Shown here piece by piece: positions 24,501-36,365 of a stretch of 64,000 nt of DNA. Made by a program: the position numbers and the translations under genes. Source of the stretch: Ptychodera flava (taxonomy: Eukaryota > Hemichordata > Enteropneusta > Ptychoderidae); assembly GCF_041260155.1 (NCBI RefSeq), contig NC_091940.1, positions 4,286,501-4,350,500 of the forward strand, in the 5' to 3' direction. The first letter of the stretch is position 1. Each line of letters starts with the position of its first letter. A model generated the notes under the pieces. The model was not told the DNA's origin and made no database searches. It worked only from the letters and a program-made list of their open reading frames with translations.

Positions 24501-26345
24501 CTTATCTCCTCTCCAACCTGTGTACACACTTAAATTGTTCCGCAAACGTTGCCAACTTGCTGATCGGCTGTCCACATCAGCGGATTAATTGATTGAGTCA
24601 ACACCACAGCCGTCCCACACTTATTTTACTGCGTGAAATATGTAGACAATTCTGAAGGATTGTTTATAAAATGGGAGCGGGAGGTTAAATTGAAAGTATT
24701 CATTTTAAATTAATTCTAATGTCTTCCGTCAAACATGACAAATCATAGTTTTTGTATTAAGCAGAAAAGCATAGCTGTGGAGTCATAACATCACAGAGGT
24801 GCCAAGTGAAAATGGTCTGCTTACTTGTAACTCACAAATTAAATAAAAAAACAAAGGAAAACAATTGTACCTAGCATGCGATAGAATGAGACTTTGTAAA
24901 TTGTCTGTAGTGAAAGATGATACAACCTAAAACTGTCAAAATGCTAATATATCAAAACTTATTAACTTCTAACACTTGCTAGCACAGTTATATTGATTCT
25001 CGGACAGACATCTGTCACAACTGTCACAAATTAGTTAAACAATCAACAATGCTGTAAACATTAAAACAAACCATGTTATGCAAATAACACTTTACAACAC
25101 AGGTGTCAGAGAATGAGCTCTGCAATCACATCACGCCTGTGTTGCCCTCTCTGAAACAAAAGTACGAATGTCTTTTTCTGTTTGAACACGAAGCTTGCTG
25201 TAGAAGAAACATGGCACAGGGAGCAAAACCGTTACAGCTAATTAGTGTAATTAGTAGATTTCGATTGGTTTGTTCACACTTTTTCATTTGATTGCAAAGT
25301 GCAAATCTATTTGTTCATCCTATCATGACACTTTGTAAGCCACATGTCGTACCAGCTGGTGAAGTCTCCCTCTGTCTTGTGAATTATTTATTACAGTTAT
25401 AACGTACGGCTCCCAGTAAGCGCCAGGTGAACAAATTTAAACAGAAAATGAACATGGTTTATGAATGGAAGCATCGGGTGTATAATGATCTTATACATCA
25501 TCTTGAGATGTCGGTAAATGTAGTCAATTATGTCGAAAAGTTTATCTTGAAAACATGATATAATCGGTGTCAGGTATACATGCAAATTATTAATTTATAA
25601 TTTACGCCTCAATTTACAGTTCGAACATATTGGCAAACGTTTCACCTTAGAGTGTACTTTTCGGAGTTCATATTTTGCGACTGAATATAACACGGAATAT
25701 CGTTCATATAAATATAGCTAACATGATAAAGAACATGATTTGCTGGAAATTTCAGCACTCAGACAAATGGAGAAAGGAGTGATCTTTTAGCCATGGTCTA
25801 AAGGGTATAGTACTTAGGCTCCTGATGGAATATCATGATAAAACCAGTTTCCTTCACTAAAGCATGAGGATGTGCCTTTACCTTCAAATGTGCTTCACAG
25901 TTGAAATGAGAAATAAAAACTGATTCTATTCAGTCGAGAAAAATCATTATATGCCGTACTTTGTTTGCATGACCTCCAAGTTCACCTTCCGGGGGCTTTT
26001 TCTAGAAACCACGATTAAGCTCAGATGTTATATTATGCGATAACTCCATCCTGCCATGTGTCTATAAAATGACAAATGTATGGTAACTGAATGCTATGCA
26101 TATGGTTTACTGCTTAAATCAACTAATTGAAACACATAACAATACCTAATAATACCGGTTACTTTTATGTTTCACAAATTTACTTCAACGAAAGGCGTTG
26201 TAAACATGACGAATAATTGTACATTTCTGCCACGGTACCAAAAGTAAATTTAAATTGATTTATGCATGATACAAAAAGGGATATATGATCGTTTTGACAA
26301 TAAGATAACAATGACCACGACGACGACAACGACGACGACGACGAC

Positions 26346-26398
<53 letters not shown>

Positions 26399-27201
26399 CA
26401 GTGAAGAGTGTTGAGGGCGCTGTCTGAAATTAGGCTGACTGCTGCACGACTATTTTTTTATTTTGATCCCTTTAGCAGCATTGTATAACAGAATTGGCAA
26501 CATATTCGTTGAAGAAGTAAATGCAGGGCATGGGCTAAGTATAATCGGATTTTATGTCTAATGAGGGGAACTACTCAATCCAAAATTATTGAGCCAGGTA
26601 AAATTCTGTAAACATTGACACCCCTCACTGAGTTCGGTTTGTAAAAGATAACCCTCTCTCTCGGCACAGTTTTCTAAAATGTGAATCTCAGAAATGTCTC
26701 GGCACATACTAAATGTTAATTGTAGGTATCAATGGGAATTATAGCAACTCATTATAACCATGACAACGCGGTCCTAGGATACGTAGTTACAGGTAGACGA
26801 TGGCTGATACTTGCACACTGATTGGCATTTACAAAACAATAAGTGACTGTCGAATTGAATGAACTCTTTAACCTTATTCCATACCTTAAATTTCGGTAAA
26901 TGTGTATCAGATGCCAGCAGATTAGTGTTAATGTGTCAAGTGAAGGTACACGTGACTGTAGATCATATATGTAGATATAACCAATGCGCGAATGTCCCAC
27001 CTGACCTTGAAGTCCCGCTCCAAGCGGGAGTGGCGCTCTGAGAAGGATGTGGTATAAATTCTCCACAGTTTCGTAAAACAAGTGACATTGATAAGGAACG
27101 ATTATTCAATATTGCTTTTGTACTCAAATTTTAACCAGTTATGTATTACTTTTTATTTTTTTATAATGTTGCAGTTTATCGTTTTCAGAAACTGCTCTAT
27201 G

Positions 27202-27277
<76 letters not shown>

Positions 27278-28820
27278 CATCGAACTGTTTTTGTTCTTTT
27301 ATCGTGTTCTCCCTTTGTATATCATGTGACGTATGTGTAATGCACTCTTTTCCTAAGAATTAAATAATGATAACAAAAACACCAAAAAATGCAAAACAAC
27401 ATGTTTTATTTTGATGAGATAGCGAATTTTGCATAAATTGTAGTCCAAAGTGTTCTTAATTATTTAAGGATGATTACCGCAAGTACAATAAATCGTACAG
27501 CTTTTAATGAATGCCGAAATGTCGGCCGCTGTATAGCGTTGTAAGATTTCATATATAGCGCCACCATACACTGACAGGGATGTTGGTCAAGGTATCCACA
27601 CACTGAGAGAATTGCATTGCATCTGAAATTTGCTTCTTGATCTCCCACAGACAACTGTTCTATGTCAGGATAAACTCCTAAAATCCTAAAGAGCTGAAAC
27701 ATTTTCCTATTGTTTTCATGATATTACTTTCAAAACAGTTCTGTTATGTTCTTGTAATCATTCAAGACATACACCAGCATCCAAGGATCCACAAGGAATA
27801 CAATATGCATTGACAAGCCAACCATTTTCATAAATTTTATTCCCCTACCATCGAAGTCAACATTTAACAAAACCTTTGGACGACATATGTATTGTGTATG
27901 AACATTTTACAAACTTTGCACTTGATAGCTTAACATAGTCTCGTCTGAACACTGCGTAGTTACATCTTACGACGTTGCTATTTGACGACATCAACGTAGC
28001 TGTGCTGTGATGATGATTCTTCAAAAGTGACAGGAGTGGAAGAATGCGAATTTGACCGATGCTTAATCTACCGATTTACCACGAGAGGGCGACATGCAGT
28101 TTCAACTGGTCTTAGGTTTGTATTTGAACCCGCGATTTGAACTCTAAATGAAGTGCGAGTAAAACAGGATGACGTCTTGTGAAAAATCAATTGAGTTTTA
28201 GAAGATCTGACACAAAACAATACAGAAAATAATGAGATATTAGGTAATGTTTTGAAGTTGTTGGAGTGAATATACTGTAGGAAATTGACATGAAGAGAGA
28301 AGCGTCCGGCGATGACATGAAGTCACTGCTCACTGTGAATCTACAAATCCAGAAACCCCAATACTTAGCCACAGTCAGTCGTGTGAACCGAATGAAATGA
28401 CGATGTGTGATAGATGTCAGATGCAAGCTAAGGTTTTAAAGTTTCTGAAATCAGCTTTACGGTTTGCATACTGTTCTGATAGTGTCTCAGAGATCTCATC
28501 ATAGTTATCTGTAACCGTTCATTTTGCTGGTGAGTTGAAAGGTAAATTACATCGTTGACCACTCTTAAAGAATGAATGAAGACTCGAATTTCACTGACTT
28601 CTCATGTATTGCAAAATTGACAAGAATGTCTTAAAAGATGCTGCCTTGTCCCGTTTATATTATTCTAGTTTTTTTTTATCACAATTCTTAATTTTAAAAA
28701 ATACCGTATTATCTTATATTACGAGTCTCAGTGTGGTTTGTTAATACGAATAATCGTCATACATTGGTCGGTATCTTTATCACCAAAGACGAAACAAAGA
28801 AAAACACTGACACGTATTTC
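24500..28820. other. No gene seen; two microsatellites
   Basis: Intergenic DNA. It contains an (ACG)n tract passing into (GAT)n at about 26312-26398 and a pure (TA)n run at about 27203-27276. The long Y-I peptides across the latter are microsatellite translations. No coding exon could be supported. Confidence 0.5.
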
Positions 28821-28822
28821 AA

Positions 28823-28828
28823 TTTATT
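28823..28828 (-). terminator. Polyadenylation signal of lectin gene B
   Basis: AATAAA on the minus strand lies about 145 bp beyond the inferred stop codon of gene B. No closer copy was seen. Confidence 0.5.
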
Positions 28829-29375
28829 GCTCTTTCTAATATTTAATATAATCAAGTTAAAGGAGAAAACAGTATTTACACGTGAAAGACCTGTCGTCCA
28901 ACTGAAAGTATTACGTGTACATTGCCAGGGAAAATCAGGATCAAGGTAGCATCATAATCGACGGTTGACTTTAGTAATTTGGTATGAATTCATCTTCCTC
29001 CACGAAAAGACTGACGCTTGCATGACGTTCGCAGCGAGGATCGAAATCTGGAGTAAACACAAGCAAACAAACGAACAAATTAGAAGAGATGATGACACGT
29101 TACGATGGAATCCTTTTCTGATGTTGTAACTTAAACGTTTAACAGTAATTACAGTAATGCATTCTACGACTAATAATTTCATATGGAACACACTTTGTTC
29201 TCCATTTTTGTAAACCCAAATAATTCACTGATTTAGGGCAAATTTTCATCAAAGTAAAATGTACTAACTATTCATGTAAACGTTTACTTACTGAGAAACT
29301 CGCATACGTATCCTTTTTTTCGAAAATCACAATAGTCATCATCCCAACGATAATAATGTCTCTTCCTGTAACATT

Positions 29376-29545
29376 GAGAGAGAGACAGAGAGAGACAGAG
29401 AAGAGAGACAGAGACAGACAGACAGATAGACAGAGACAGACAGAGACACAGATAGACAGACACAGATAGACAGACACAGACAGATAAATACCGATTTATA
29501 TATACATAGATATATTCTTATATATATATATATTATATATATATA
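29376..29545. repeat. (AGAC/AGAG)n and (TA)n microsatellites in gene B intron
   Basis: An AGAC/AGAG tract at about 29376-29482 and a TA tract at about 29510-29545 lie just upstream (minus strand) of exon 4 of gene B. Read on the gene's strand, the first becomes a long TCTC/TGTC pyrimidine tract ending a few bases before the acceptor at 29366. Confidence 0.85.
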
Positions 29546-29805
29546 TTGATCATAAATTTAAATTTGTAATTTATAAACTTATAAATATAATTAAAAACTA
29601 TCTACTGTTGATTGACCAATCAGAGTGCTCAATTCAGGGTGCTTTATCTACTCGTAAAGCCTTGGTCACCAAATTCCAGAAATGAATGACAGCTCCGTAG
29701 TAAAGTACTGTCCAATCAAAAGTGAAATGTCATATTCTGTAGACATCTGGTACGTTTTAATATTCAAATTTCACAGCGGAAACCAGCTGCAAAACAAAAT
29801 CTGCT

Positions 29806-30130
29806 GTGCCCTAGGGCATTTAGATAATGTGCCCTAGGGCATTTATAGGATGTTCCATTACACTGAAAGGCTATTTCACAAATAAAAGTTTTAATTCATA
29901 TCCTAAACATGTTACATTGACAAAGGGGACGGTTGACTTAAACACATTGAAAACGAAAATATATCAGTTAGGGGCGATAGTTTTTAAGTCGGATAAAACC
30001 CTCGTACTCGGGCTCTTCTGGTATATAAAGTCCAACCCTACGATAAAATGTCTCGGCCTGCGGCCTCGACATTTTATCGTTGGGTTGGACTTTATATACC
30101 AGAAGAGCCCTTGTACTCGGGCTTTATCCT
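29806..30130. repeat. Palindromic element: CCCTAGGG tandem and 139-bp hairpin
   Basis: TGTGCCCTAGGGCATTTA occurs at 29806-29823 and again at 29828-29845. A near-perfect hairpin follows: arm 29991 to about 30053 (GGATAAAACCCTCGTACTCG onward) and its complement up to 30130, with a short GGCCTGCGGCC loop. This looks like a MITE in the second-largest intron of gene B. Element ends and target duplication were not resolved. Confidence 0.75.
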
Positions 30131-31085
30131 ATACTTAATAGATTGATAGATAGTTAGATAGATGCCTATACACGTATATACACACTATCTAAATATATAT
30201 TCATATGAACAAAGTTATATTTACATTTTAACGTCACGTTTTTATTTGTAAAGAGCATCTGTATTTCACATGGCATGCATTTTAATGACAAGAGCAAGTA
30301 TATTGGAAACATCATATTTTCAAATGATGCCGATGTAAGTATAAAATTCGTATGAAAGGTAACTCCGATGTAACATGTGTATATCAGCGACTTCAAAGTT
30401 TTCTTTCCCTAAAAATGTGGCAATAGCTGGATACTTTGATAGATATTATTTTCATTTAGCCATAAAAACGGATATATTTTTTTATTTTCTTTTAAAGAAT
30501 GTTAGCATACAAAGTATACGCCTTGCCAAAGTAATGCATCGTGTATAATATGTAATATCTGCAGTAAAATATACTGGTCAACAATATACATTTGACACAA
30601 CACACATGTTGTAAACATATACAGAGCACAGGCATTGACAGTTGACAAAGAGAGGTACTAACCACATTTGAACACAATCTTGTCCTTTTTGGTCCTTTTT
30701 CGTATTATTGTTAGGTTCCCTTGGCTTCCAGTTTTGGTACATACTACAACCAATTCTATCCAAATCAGGCCACCGGAATGTATCCTCTATCGCGATATCC
30801 TGTAGACCAATCCAAAAGCCGGTGGATACTTCATCTCCAATGCCACTTTCAAGGATATAATGGTGAATCATTTCACCAATATCCTGGTTGGAATCTTTGC
30901 CAGACGTCCTCCCAGACCTTCACATGCATCCTTAGCTTTCACCCACGTCAGCTCATTGGTAAACACCTTAAAATGGCGACAGTTGCAAATAGGACCGTAT
31001 TCTGCGAGAGCAATCGTATTGTAATCTTAGAATTCTAATGCTTGTAGTTTTTCCGAATCACAAAGATGATTTTCTTAAAGGGAAA

Positions 31086-31293
31086 CAGTCGTCGGAACTG
31101 CGCCTGTGCGAATTTCTTGTTTACAATATATCTCAATGCACCTCATCATCATAGCTGCAACATTTAAATTTGACGATGTAGATTATGATGTAGACATGTT
31201 TTAACTTTCATCAATCACCATCGTACCTTGGATACAGCGTATACATTAGTCGTAAGGATCCCATACGACCTTTGAGTGCAGTTCCGACGATTG
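31086..31293. mobile_element. Probable small MITE in gene B intron
   Basis: CAGTCGTCGGAACTGC at 31086-31101 is mirrored, with one mismatch, by GCAGTTCCGACGATTG at 31278-31293. The 176-bp interior is non-coding. The outer flank begins TTAAAGGG on the left without a clear partner on the right, so the class is uncertain. Confidence 0.5.
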
Positions 31294-32828
31294 TATCCGT
31301 TCAACTTATGACTATATAGATATCAACATTAACAGGCAGACAACATGATTCCGACTTAGGCATGCTTAGTTTGACAGGCTTTGCTACTTTGATTTTAAAA
31401 ATGTTATTGTGTGTCGTACGCCTGCGTCTAGCAAGACGGAATTCCACTTACATCATCAACGTCACGTTTTGAAGCCAAATTGAAAATAAACCATCCCCAA
31501 TATGACCGAGTCTTTCCTTTATTGACTGGTCTCCCACTTTTCCCAGTATACCACGACTCATGGTATTACTGGTATATGCAATTTTAATATCGCTATATTA
31601 CTTGTGATTGCCTCTCTTATATCAATATTCAAAAGAGATTGACTGTACCAGCCCGGTTATGACCGGATCAATGAAATGTAAAGTAAAACAATCCCTCAGA
31701 ACCCAATTAGTGTACGAAATGACATCAATCTACGCTCTGTTTTACCAAGACAATACCTTAGAGGGTGTAGCGGAAGAATAAATCGCTGTAAATATTTTGG
31801 AAACGATTGCCTGAAAGAAAGGTAGCAGACCTCATATTATTGACAGTCCAAGGTGTAACTAAATTGGTTACATCCTTATATTTGTTAGGCAAAAGAATAA
31901 AAAGTTTGTTTCTCATCCTCATTTTATCTCATTTCTCAGACCCGCCGTGTCAACCTTTTTTCTGCTCATGAGGAAATAAAATGAAAAAAGAACTAAAATA
32001 ATACGCGATGATAGCACTTAACACAGTGCTGTATAAAACAGAACTGTAAACAAAATAACTGACACTAACATTCCATTCAGAACTGTACACATATGTCACT
32101 GTTATATTAATTAAGCTGTCAAAATTGTGCATTGCTGAACTAAAAGTCAAACCACAGAACTGTTGCTGTACAAAAATACTAAAGCACTGCTGTGCATTTA
32201 TCTCTGCGTGCATTCCTATGTTGTTTTCATGTTCTTTGTCCGCGTTCTTGTTCATGAATTGGTTGAAGAATAAAAAAAATTGAAGAAGAAAAAAACCCGC
32301 GTCACCGCATCATTTTTACAATATGTCTGGCATGAGAAACAAACTTTTGATTTTTCTTAGCCTTATAGAGACGAGAATGTCAATATACAGTATTTTTAGA
32401 AAGAATACCTTGCAAGATTTTTGGGTCAGTCCCTCGTTTATAATGTTTTACTTTCGTCATTAGGGTAATCCTAAATGAAATGCATCTTAGAATTTGGGTG
32501 CGATAGGACTTGTGCACCTTACAGTGAAATTTGACAACAATGAAAGAAAGAAAGAGTCGGTCACATTAGCAACTGTCTGTGTTCAATTACTATTAACTAT
32601 TGTTAATTTGAGAATAATCTTCAAAAGATTATATTTCAGAGCGTTTACGAATGTGTTTGTATTGTAAATGTTCTACTCATACTTGGTTTAAATTTTGGAA
32701 CGGAGCCGAAGAGCAGTCATGGCAAAGGCAGTCATGGTGATAGTCTCAATCAGACATTTAAAACACAGGCTTTTTATATACGTCAATATTCTAGTCATTA
32801 ACAATCTTTTCTACCAGAGTAAACTCAC

Positions 32829-33303
32829 CTGCAGCCAAACTGAGAGACAGAAAGGAGAATTCAAGTAAAAAAAGATAGATCCGCATTGTTTACGTGAAGT
32901 CAGGTACCATTCACTCAGCCTTGCCTGCAATGAAATATACTGGAAATCAGAGTCAACCATAAAATATCCGGTATTTCAGTCCACTGTTGTGAACTTGGAG
33001 AGGCTATTACCATGTATAGGCAAGAAAGAAATGCCAGTTTACAAATACACGAGCTCCTGCTGAAATAAATGCTTTGAGTGGTAAAGTCGCTATTCTCCCT
33101 ATCAATTTTATCAGAATCAACTTAATCAACCATGTTCGTGATCCGACAACTGTCTTTTATGATTTCAATGAGAGAAACCAGAAAAATGCCGAATGAACGT
33201 AAAGAAACAGTCGAAACCTGTTGTAAATCGATTAAAATACTGTACAAAATTTTTACACACCTGACTCAACTAGGTTCCCAAACGTCTGTCAACTAGTCTT
33301 CAT
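32829..33303 (-). other. 5' UTR exons of lectin gene B
   Basis: The inferred first exon runs from about 33303 to 33261 and ends GTCAG/GTGTGT. The intron ends CATTGCAG at 32925, and exon 2 (32924-32829) contributes a 38-nt leader before the ATG at 32886. This layout parallels genes A and C. Confidence 0.65.
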
Positions 33304-33328
33304 CTGGTCATTTCCAGTAATCATACCA

Positions 33329-33335
33329 ATTTATA
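33329..33335 (-). promoter_or_regulatory. TATA-like box of lectin gene B
   Basis: TATAAAT on the minus strand lies about 30 bp upstream of the inferred start of the first exon. It lacks the TCC prefix and C-rich suffix shared by the boxes of genes A and C. Confidence 0.5.
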
Positions 33336-33339
33336 TCAT

Positions 33340-35830
33340 ATCAAGCAATCCAATCATCACTAAGTTTGAGGTGGCGTGATCTCACAATATTGTATGATTT
33401 CTCTTGTCGTTAATTATTTGTTTGCTCTAACTTGCTGCACCATATTGAGCTCAATCAATTAGTGACAAACAATATGGACATCTCAACTAATTACTAACCG
33501 AAAAATATCAACTATAATTATCTAATTAATGTGCGGACTGTGGTACTGGAAAACATGCGGTAGAAGCGTCTTCGTTCCTGATGAAATTATCATAAAGTAT
33601 AACAATGTCGCATCTGTTATAAATTCTGCGCTGAGATGACTGGTAAAACAAAGACAAAAATATTGAATTCGCCTTCTATTTAGGGGTGTGTTCATGAAAC
33701 AATGCCTGCAGAATGATGAACAGAAAAACTTGATTGTCACCGTTTTAAGCATTTATTCATCTCACAAATATTAAAAAGAAACCTTCTTTTCTGTAAAGCT
33801 CCATAAGCTGTATCTTTTGGCTATTTTTTCAGAACTTTTGTTTTGTGGTTTCCCTACACTTTCTGCATTGAACCTTAATTTAATACAAAGTATTTAACAT
33901 ATCAACACAACCTATACGAATATAATCTATATTTAATGTGTTATTGTTGAAAATTGTATTCAAGTCCGCGCTAGAATTCATTTGTAAACAATAAACAATG
34001 ATCACTACACACATACAAGCTGTGTTGACAAAAATAATACTTGGAATTTCAGCATGACAACCGGATTAGGGTCAGACACGGTATAGTTGAAAAACTTGCC
34101 GCAAGTTACAGCTTATGTCCCTTTAATAAAATTATTGAACCATAATTTACAACTTGTAAGCCCATTACAATACCGTCAGTTAGTAACTGACAATTGTTGT
34201 TCGTAAATTTAACTTTCACAGAAAACACTCATGCTGAATTTCTCTGCGATGGGGCTGGCGGCGAAACATTTTTATTTCGTCAAATAAGTAGCCCTGAAGC
34301 TTGAATTCTTCTAGTGCCTTTGAAATGCAGTTTGCCAATAATCCGTAAATGGTAAGTAAGATTACCATTATTTGAGACGATTGGCCCTTATATATAGATT
34401 TCTTCCCAATTTTCCATCAGGAAAAGACAAATTACCATCGTTATAAGCTATAAAATACAAAGTTTAACGATTTCACGGAAAGATACGTATTTTTGGGAAT
34501 GGAATTACATTGTCGTTCAAACTTTTTGAATCATGAATATTCATATGTAACTTTAATACAATACGGCAGTTAGTTGATTGTAAGTGGTAAGTTTGACGAA
34601 TAGCCACAACTGTTCTACCTTCTATTGTCATCTGTGTATAATTATCAGACGGTACCCACTGTCGTTTATTACAAAGCCTTTCCTATCATATTGTTAGGGA
34701 GATATCAAAACATATGGTGGAAATGTTTTTCTTGCTTAATTGATTGATGATCGTTGTTTCTGGACAATCTGTCATTTATGATGGAGTGAATGGTTAATTG
34801 GTCGGTAATGAGCGAATACGCGGGGACCACATTTCAGCGCCAGAAACTGAAAAAACATACTGACACTAATGAGACTAATTAACGACAGTGTGGTTTGAGC
34901 AAGGTAGTTCGAGGAAGCAAGGCTTGCATGTAGTAGTAGTCAGATTACGAATATTTCACGAAATATTTCTTGCTTAAAACTAACAGAAAGAGTAAAGTCA
35001 AATGGGCCGAATATAAATCCGACATATTGCACATTATTATAATAAAAGAATGACCTAAAGTTATTCAAAACACGTAATTATTTTGTGTTTCGTCGTTGAT
35101 GCCAATAAATCTTCTTTTGGTTCAGCAATTCTGAATGACATGCGTAAAAGACCCAAACATGGTAAAAGATGTGAATGTGTTGACAATTTGAAATATCAAA
35201 ATCCCGCCAACATTGAAGGAACTGATGGTTGTCAGAGCAGTTTAAAAGACAAATTCTGTAATACGCAGGCGGGACCGCAATACCTTGGAGATTTTGACTT
35301 TAAAAAGCGCCGCCCTGTCCCTAAGTCGATGGCGACTATATATCGGACACAACATATGATCATACATGCAGCGGCTGAAGGTTGATGGTATATGCATTAC
35401 ACTTTAGGGTGACGGGAACAGACGGTGTTGTGATCAGTAAAATACACCAAATTCAAATAATATTTGAAACTTGTGCACAGTAATTCACTAAACCTTTTAC
35501 TCGACTTGTGAGTAATCTACATGACACCACCTTACACATAAAGCCTAATATCTGCAAGAGTTGTGCATCATGGATGCATCTCATGACAAACTATCATTGG
35601 TATTTCTGTTTTCAATCAGATAATCATTCATTTTAATCTTGATATGTATTTATAAAATCTATCAATGTTGGCAACATAATGTTTGTAAATGTATGCTCTC
35701 ACTGACACTTTCAAAACATAATTAATTAGGTGGAAATTTGTCTAATTTTCTCACTAATAGCTTTCATTGCTTGGACTATTGCGTAACTAAGCCATCTGCT
35801 CAACCCATTCATAATCATAAAATACACCAT
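33340..35830. promoter_or_regulatory. Divergent intergenic region between lectin genes B and C
   Basis: About 2.5 kb separate the start regions of B (minus) and C (plus), so cis-elements could be shared. The only long frame (35083-35385, 100 codons, several cysteines) has no recognised domain and no splice support. Two TAATTAAT-type AT-rich patches lie close to each promoter. Confidence 0.35.
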
Positions 35831-35838
35831 TTGAGTCC

Positions 35839-35845
35839 TATAAAA
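35839..35845 (+). promoter_or_regulatory. TATA box of lectin gene C
   Basis: GTCCTATAAAAACTCCAG contains the TATA 30 bp before the inferred start of the first exon. The string matches gene A's promoter at 14 of 15 core positions. Confidence 0.75.
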
Positions 35846-35869
35846 ACTCCAGCCCTTAAAAATTTCATC

Positions 35870-36365
35870 AGTTAGCCAAAGGAAGATTTCAGAGGTGGAA
35901 GGTGACCCTCTGGTTTTACTTCAACAGGTAAGTCACATATTGACGACCAACTTCAAAAACATTGTACATTTACAGCGATAGTTCCGGCTCACATTATGCA
36001 CACCATTTGATACTCAGAGCTATATAAGCTGCAAAGCCATGCACTTGATGAAAATCAAGAAATGTCTACACAGTGGTATAAATATTGATTCCCCGAAATG
36101 TATCATACTGAAAATTTAGCTTGACATGATGGGACATATATTTTGAATCATAAAGTGAAAAATAAGTTAGCTATCTGTTCAGTCTTTTATTGGAAATATA
36201 GACGTGTGGCAGTAAAACAAATAAATAAAATTATTGACAAATTTAATAACAATGAGTACTTTTGCTAGTTTCCAGGAGACTAATTCTTCTCCCCGGAATA
36301 TTTCAACTCACCTATAAACCGTTTTATTATTTCAGTTCAAATCTGTACAATTTCCCACTATCAAG
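35870..36365 (+). other. 5' UTR exons of lectin gene C
   Basis: First exon about 35870-35927, ending CAACAG/GTAAGT. Acceptor ATTATTTCAG at 36335. Exon 2 has a 30-nt leader before the ATG at 36366. Confidence 0.75.

Larger units (their letters stand above)
28971..32886 (-). pseudogene. C-type lectin gene B, frameshifted copy
   Basis: The exons match gene A one for one on the minus strand: 32886-32829 (signal peptide, 19 codons), 31001-30663 (CTLD), 29365-29292 (WDDDYC...KKGYVCEF) and 29047-28971 (tail). All splice sites are canonical GT-AG with phases 1-2-1. The CTLD exon is 339 nt instead of 343. Relative to the paralogues it lacks one codon and, after LAKIP near 30880, one further base, so the frame shifts and stops soon after. 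The remainder (HHYILESGIGDEV...FWIGL, REPNNN, GQDCVQMW) is well kept. In the tail exon the two flanking cysteines of the family pattern C-G-x-x-C-x-R-C are replaced by F and H, and the tail is longer. The gene is either a young pseudogene or intact with one sequencing error. Confidence 0.75.

Noticed and set aside
27082-27363. Y-I repeat peptide
   Set aside because: Translation of the (TA)n microsatellite.
29268-29477. Serine/cysteine-rich peptide on the minus strand
   Set aside because: Microsatellite translation in the wrong frame across exon 4 of lectin gene B.
34121-34136. GTCCCTTTAA resembling the end of the TTAA MITE
   Set aside because: Only the terminal ten bases match; no arm or partner end follows.
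35083-35385. 100-codon frame with several cysteines between lectin genes B and C
   Set aside because: No domain, no splice partners and no paralogous copy; such a length can occur by chance in 64 kb.
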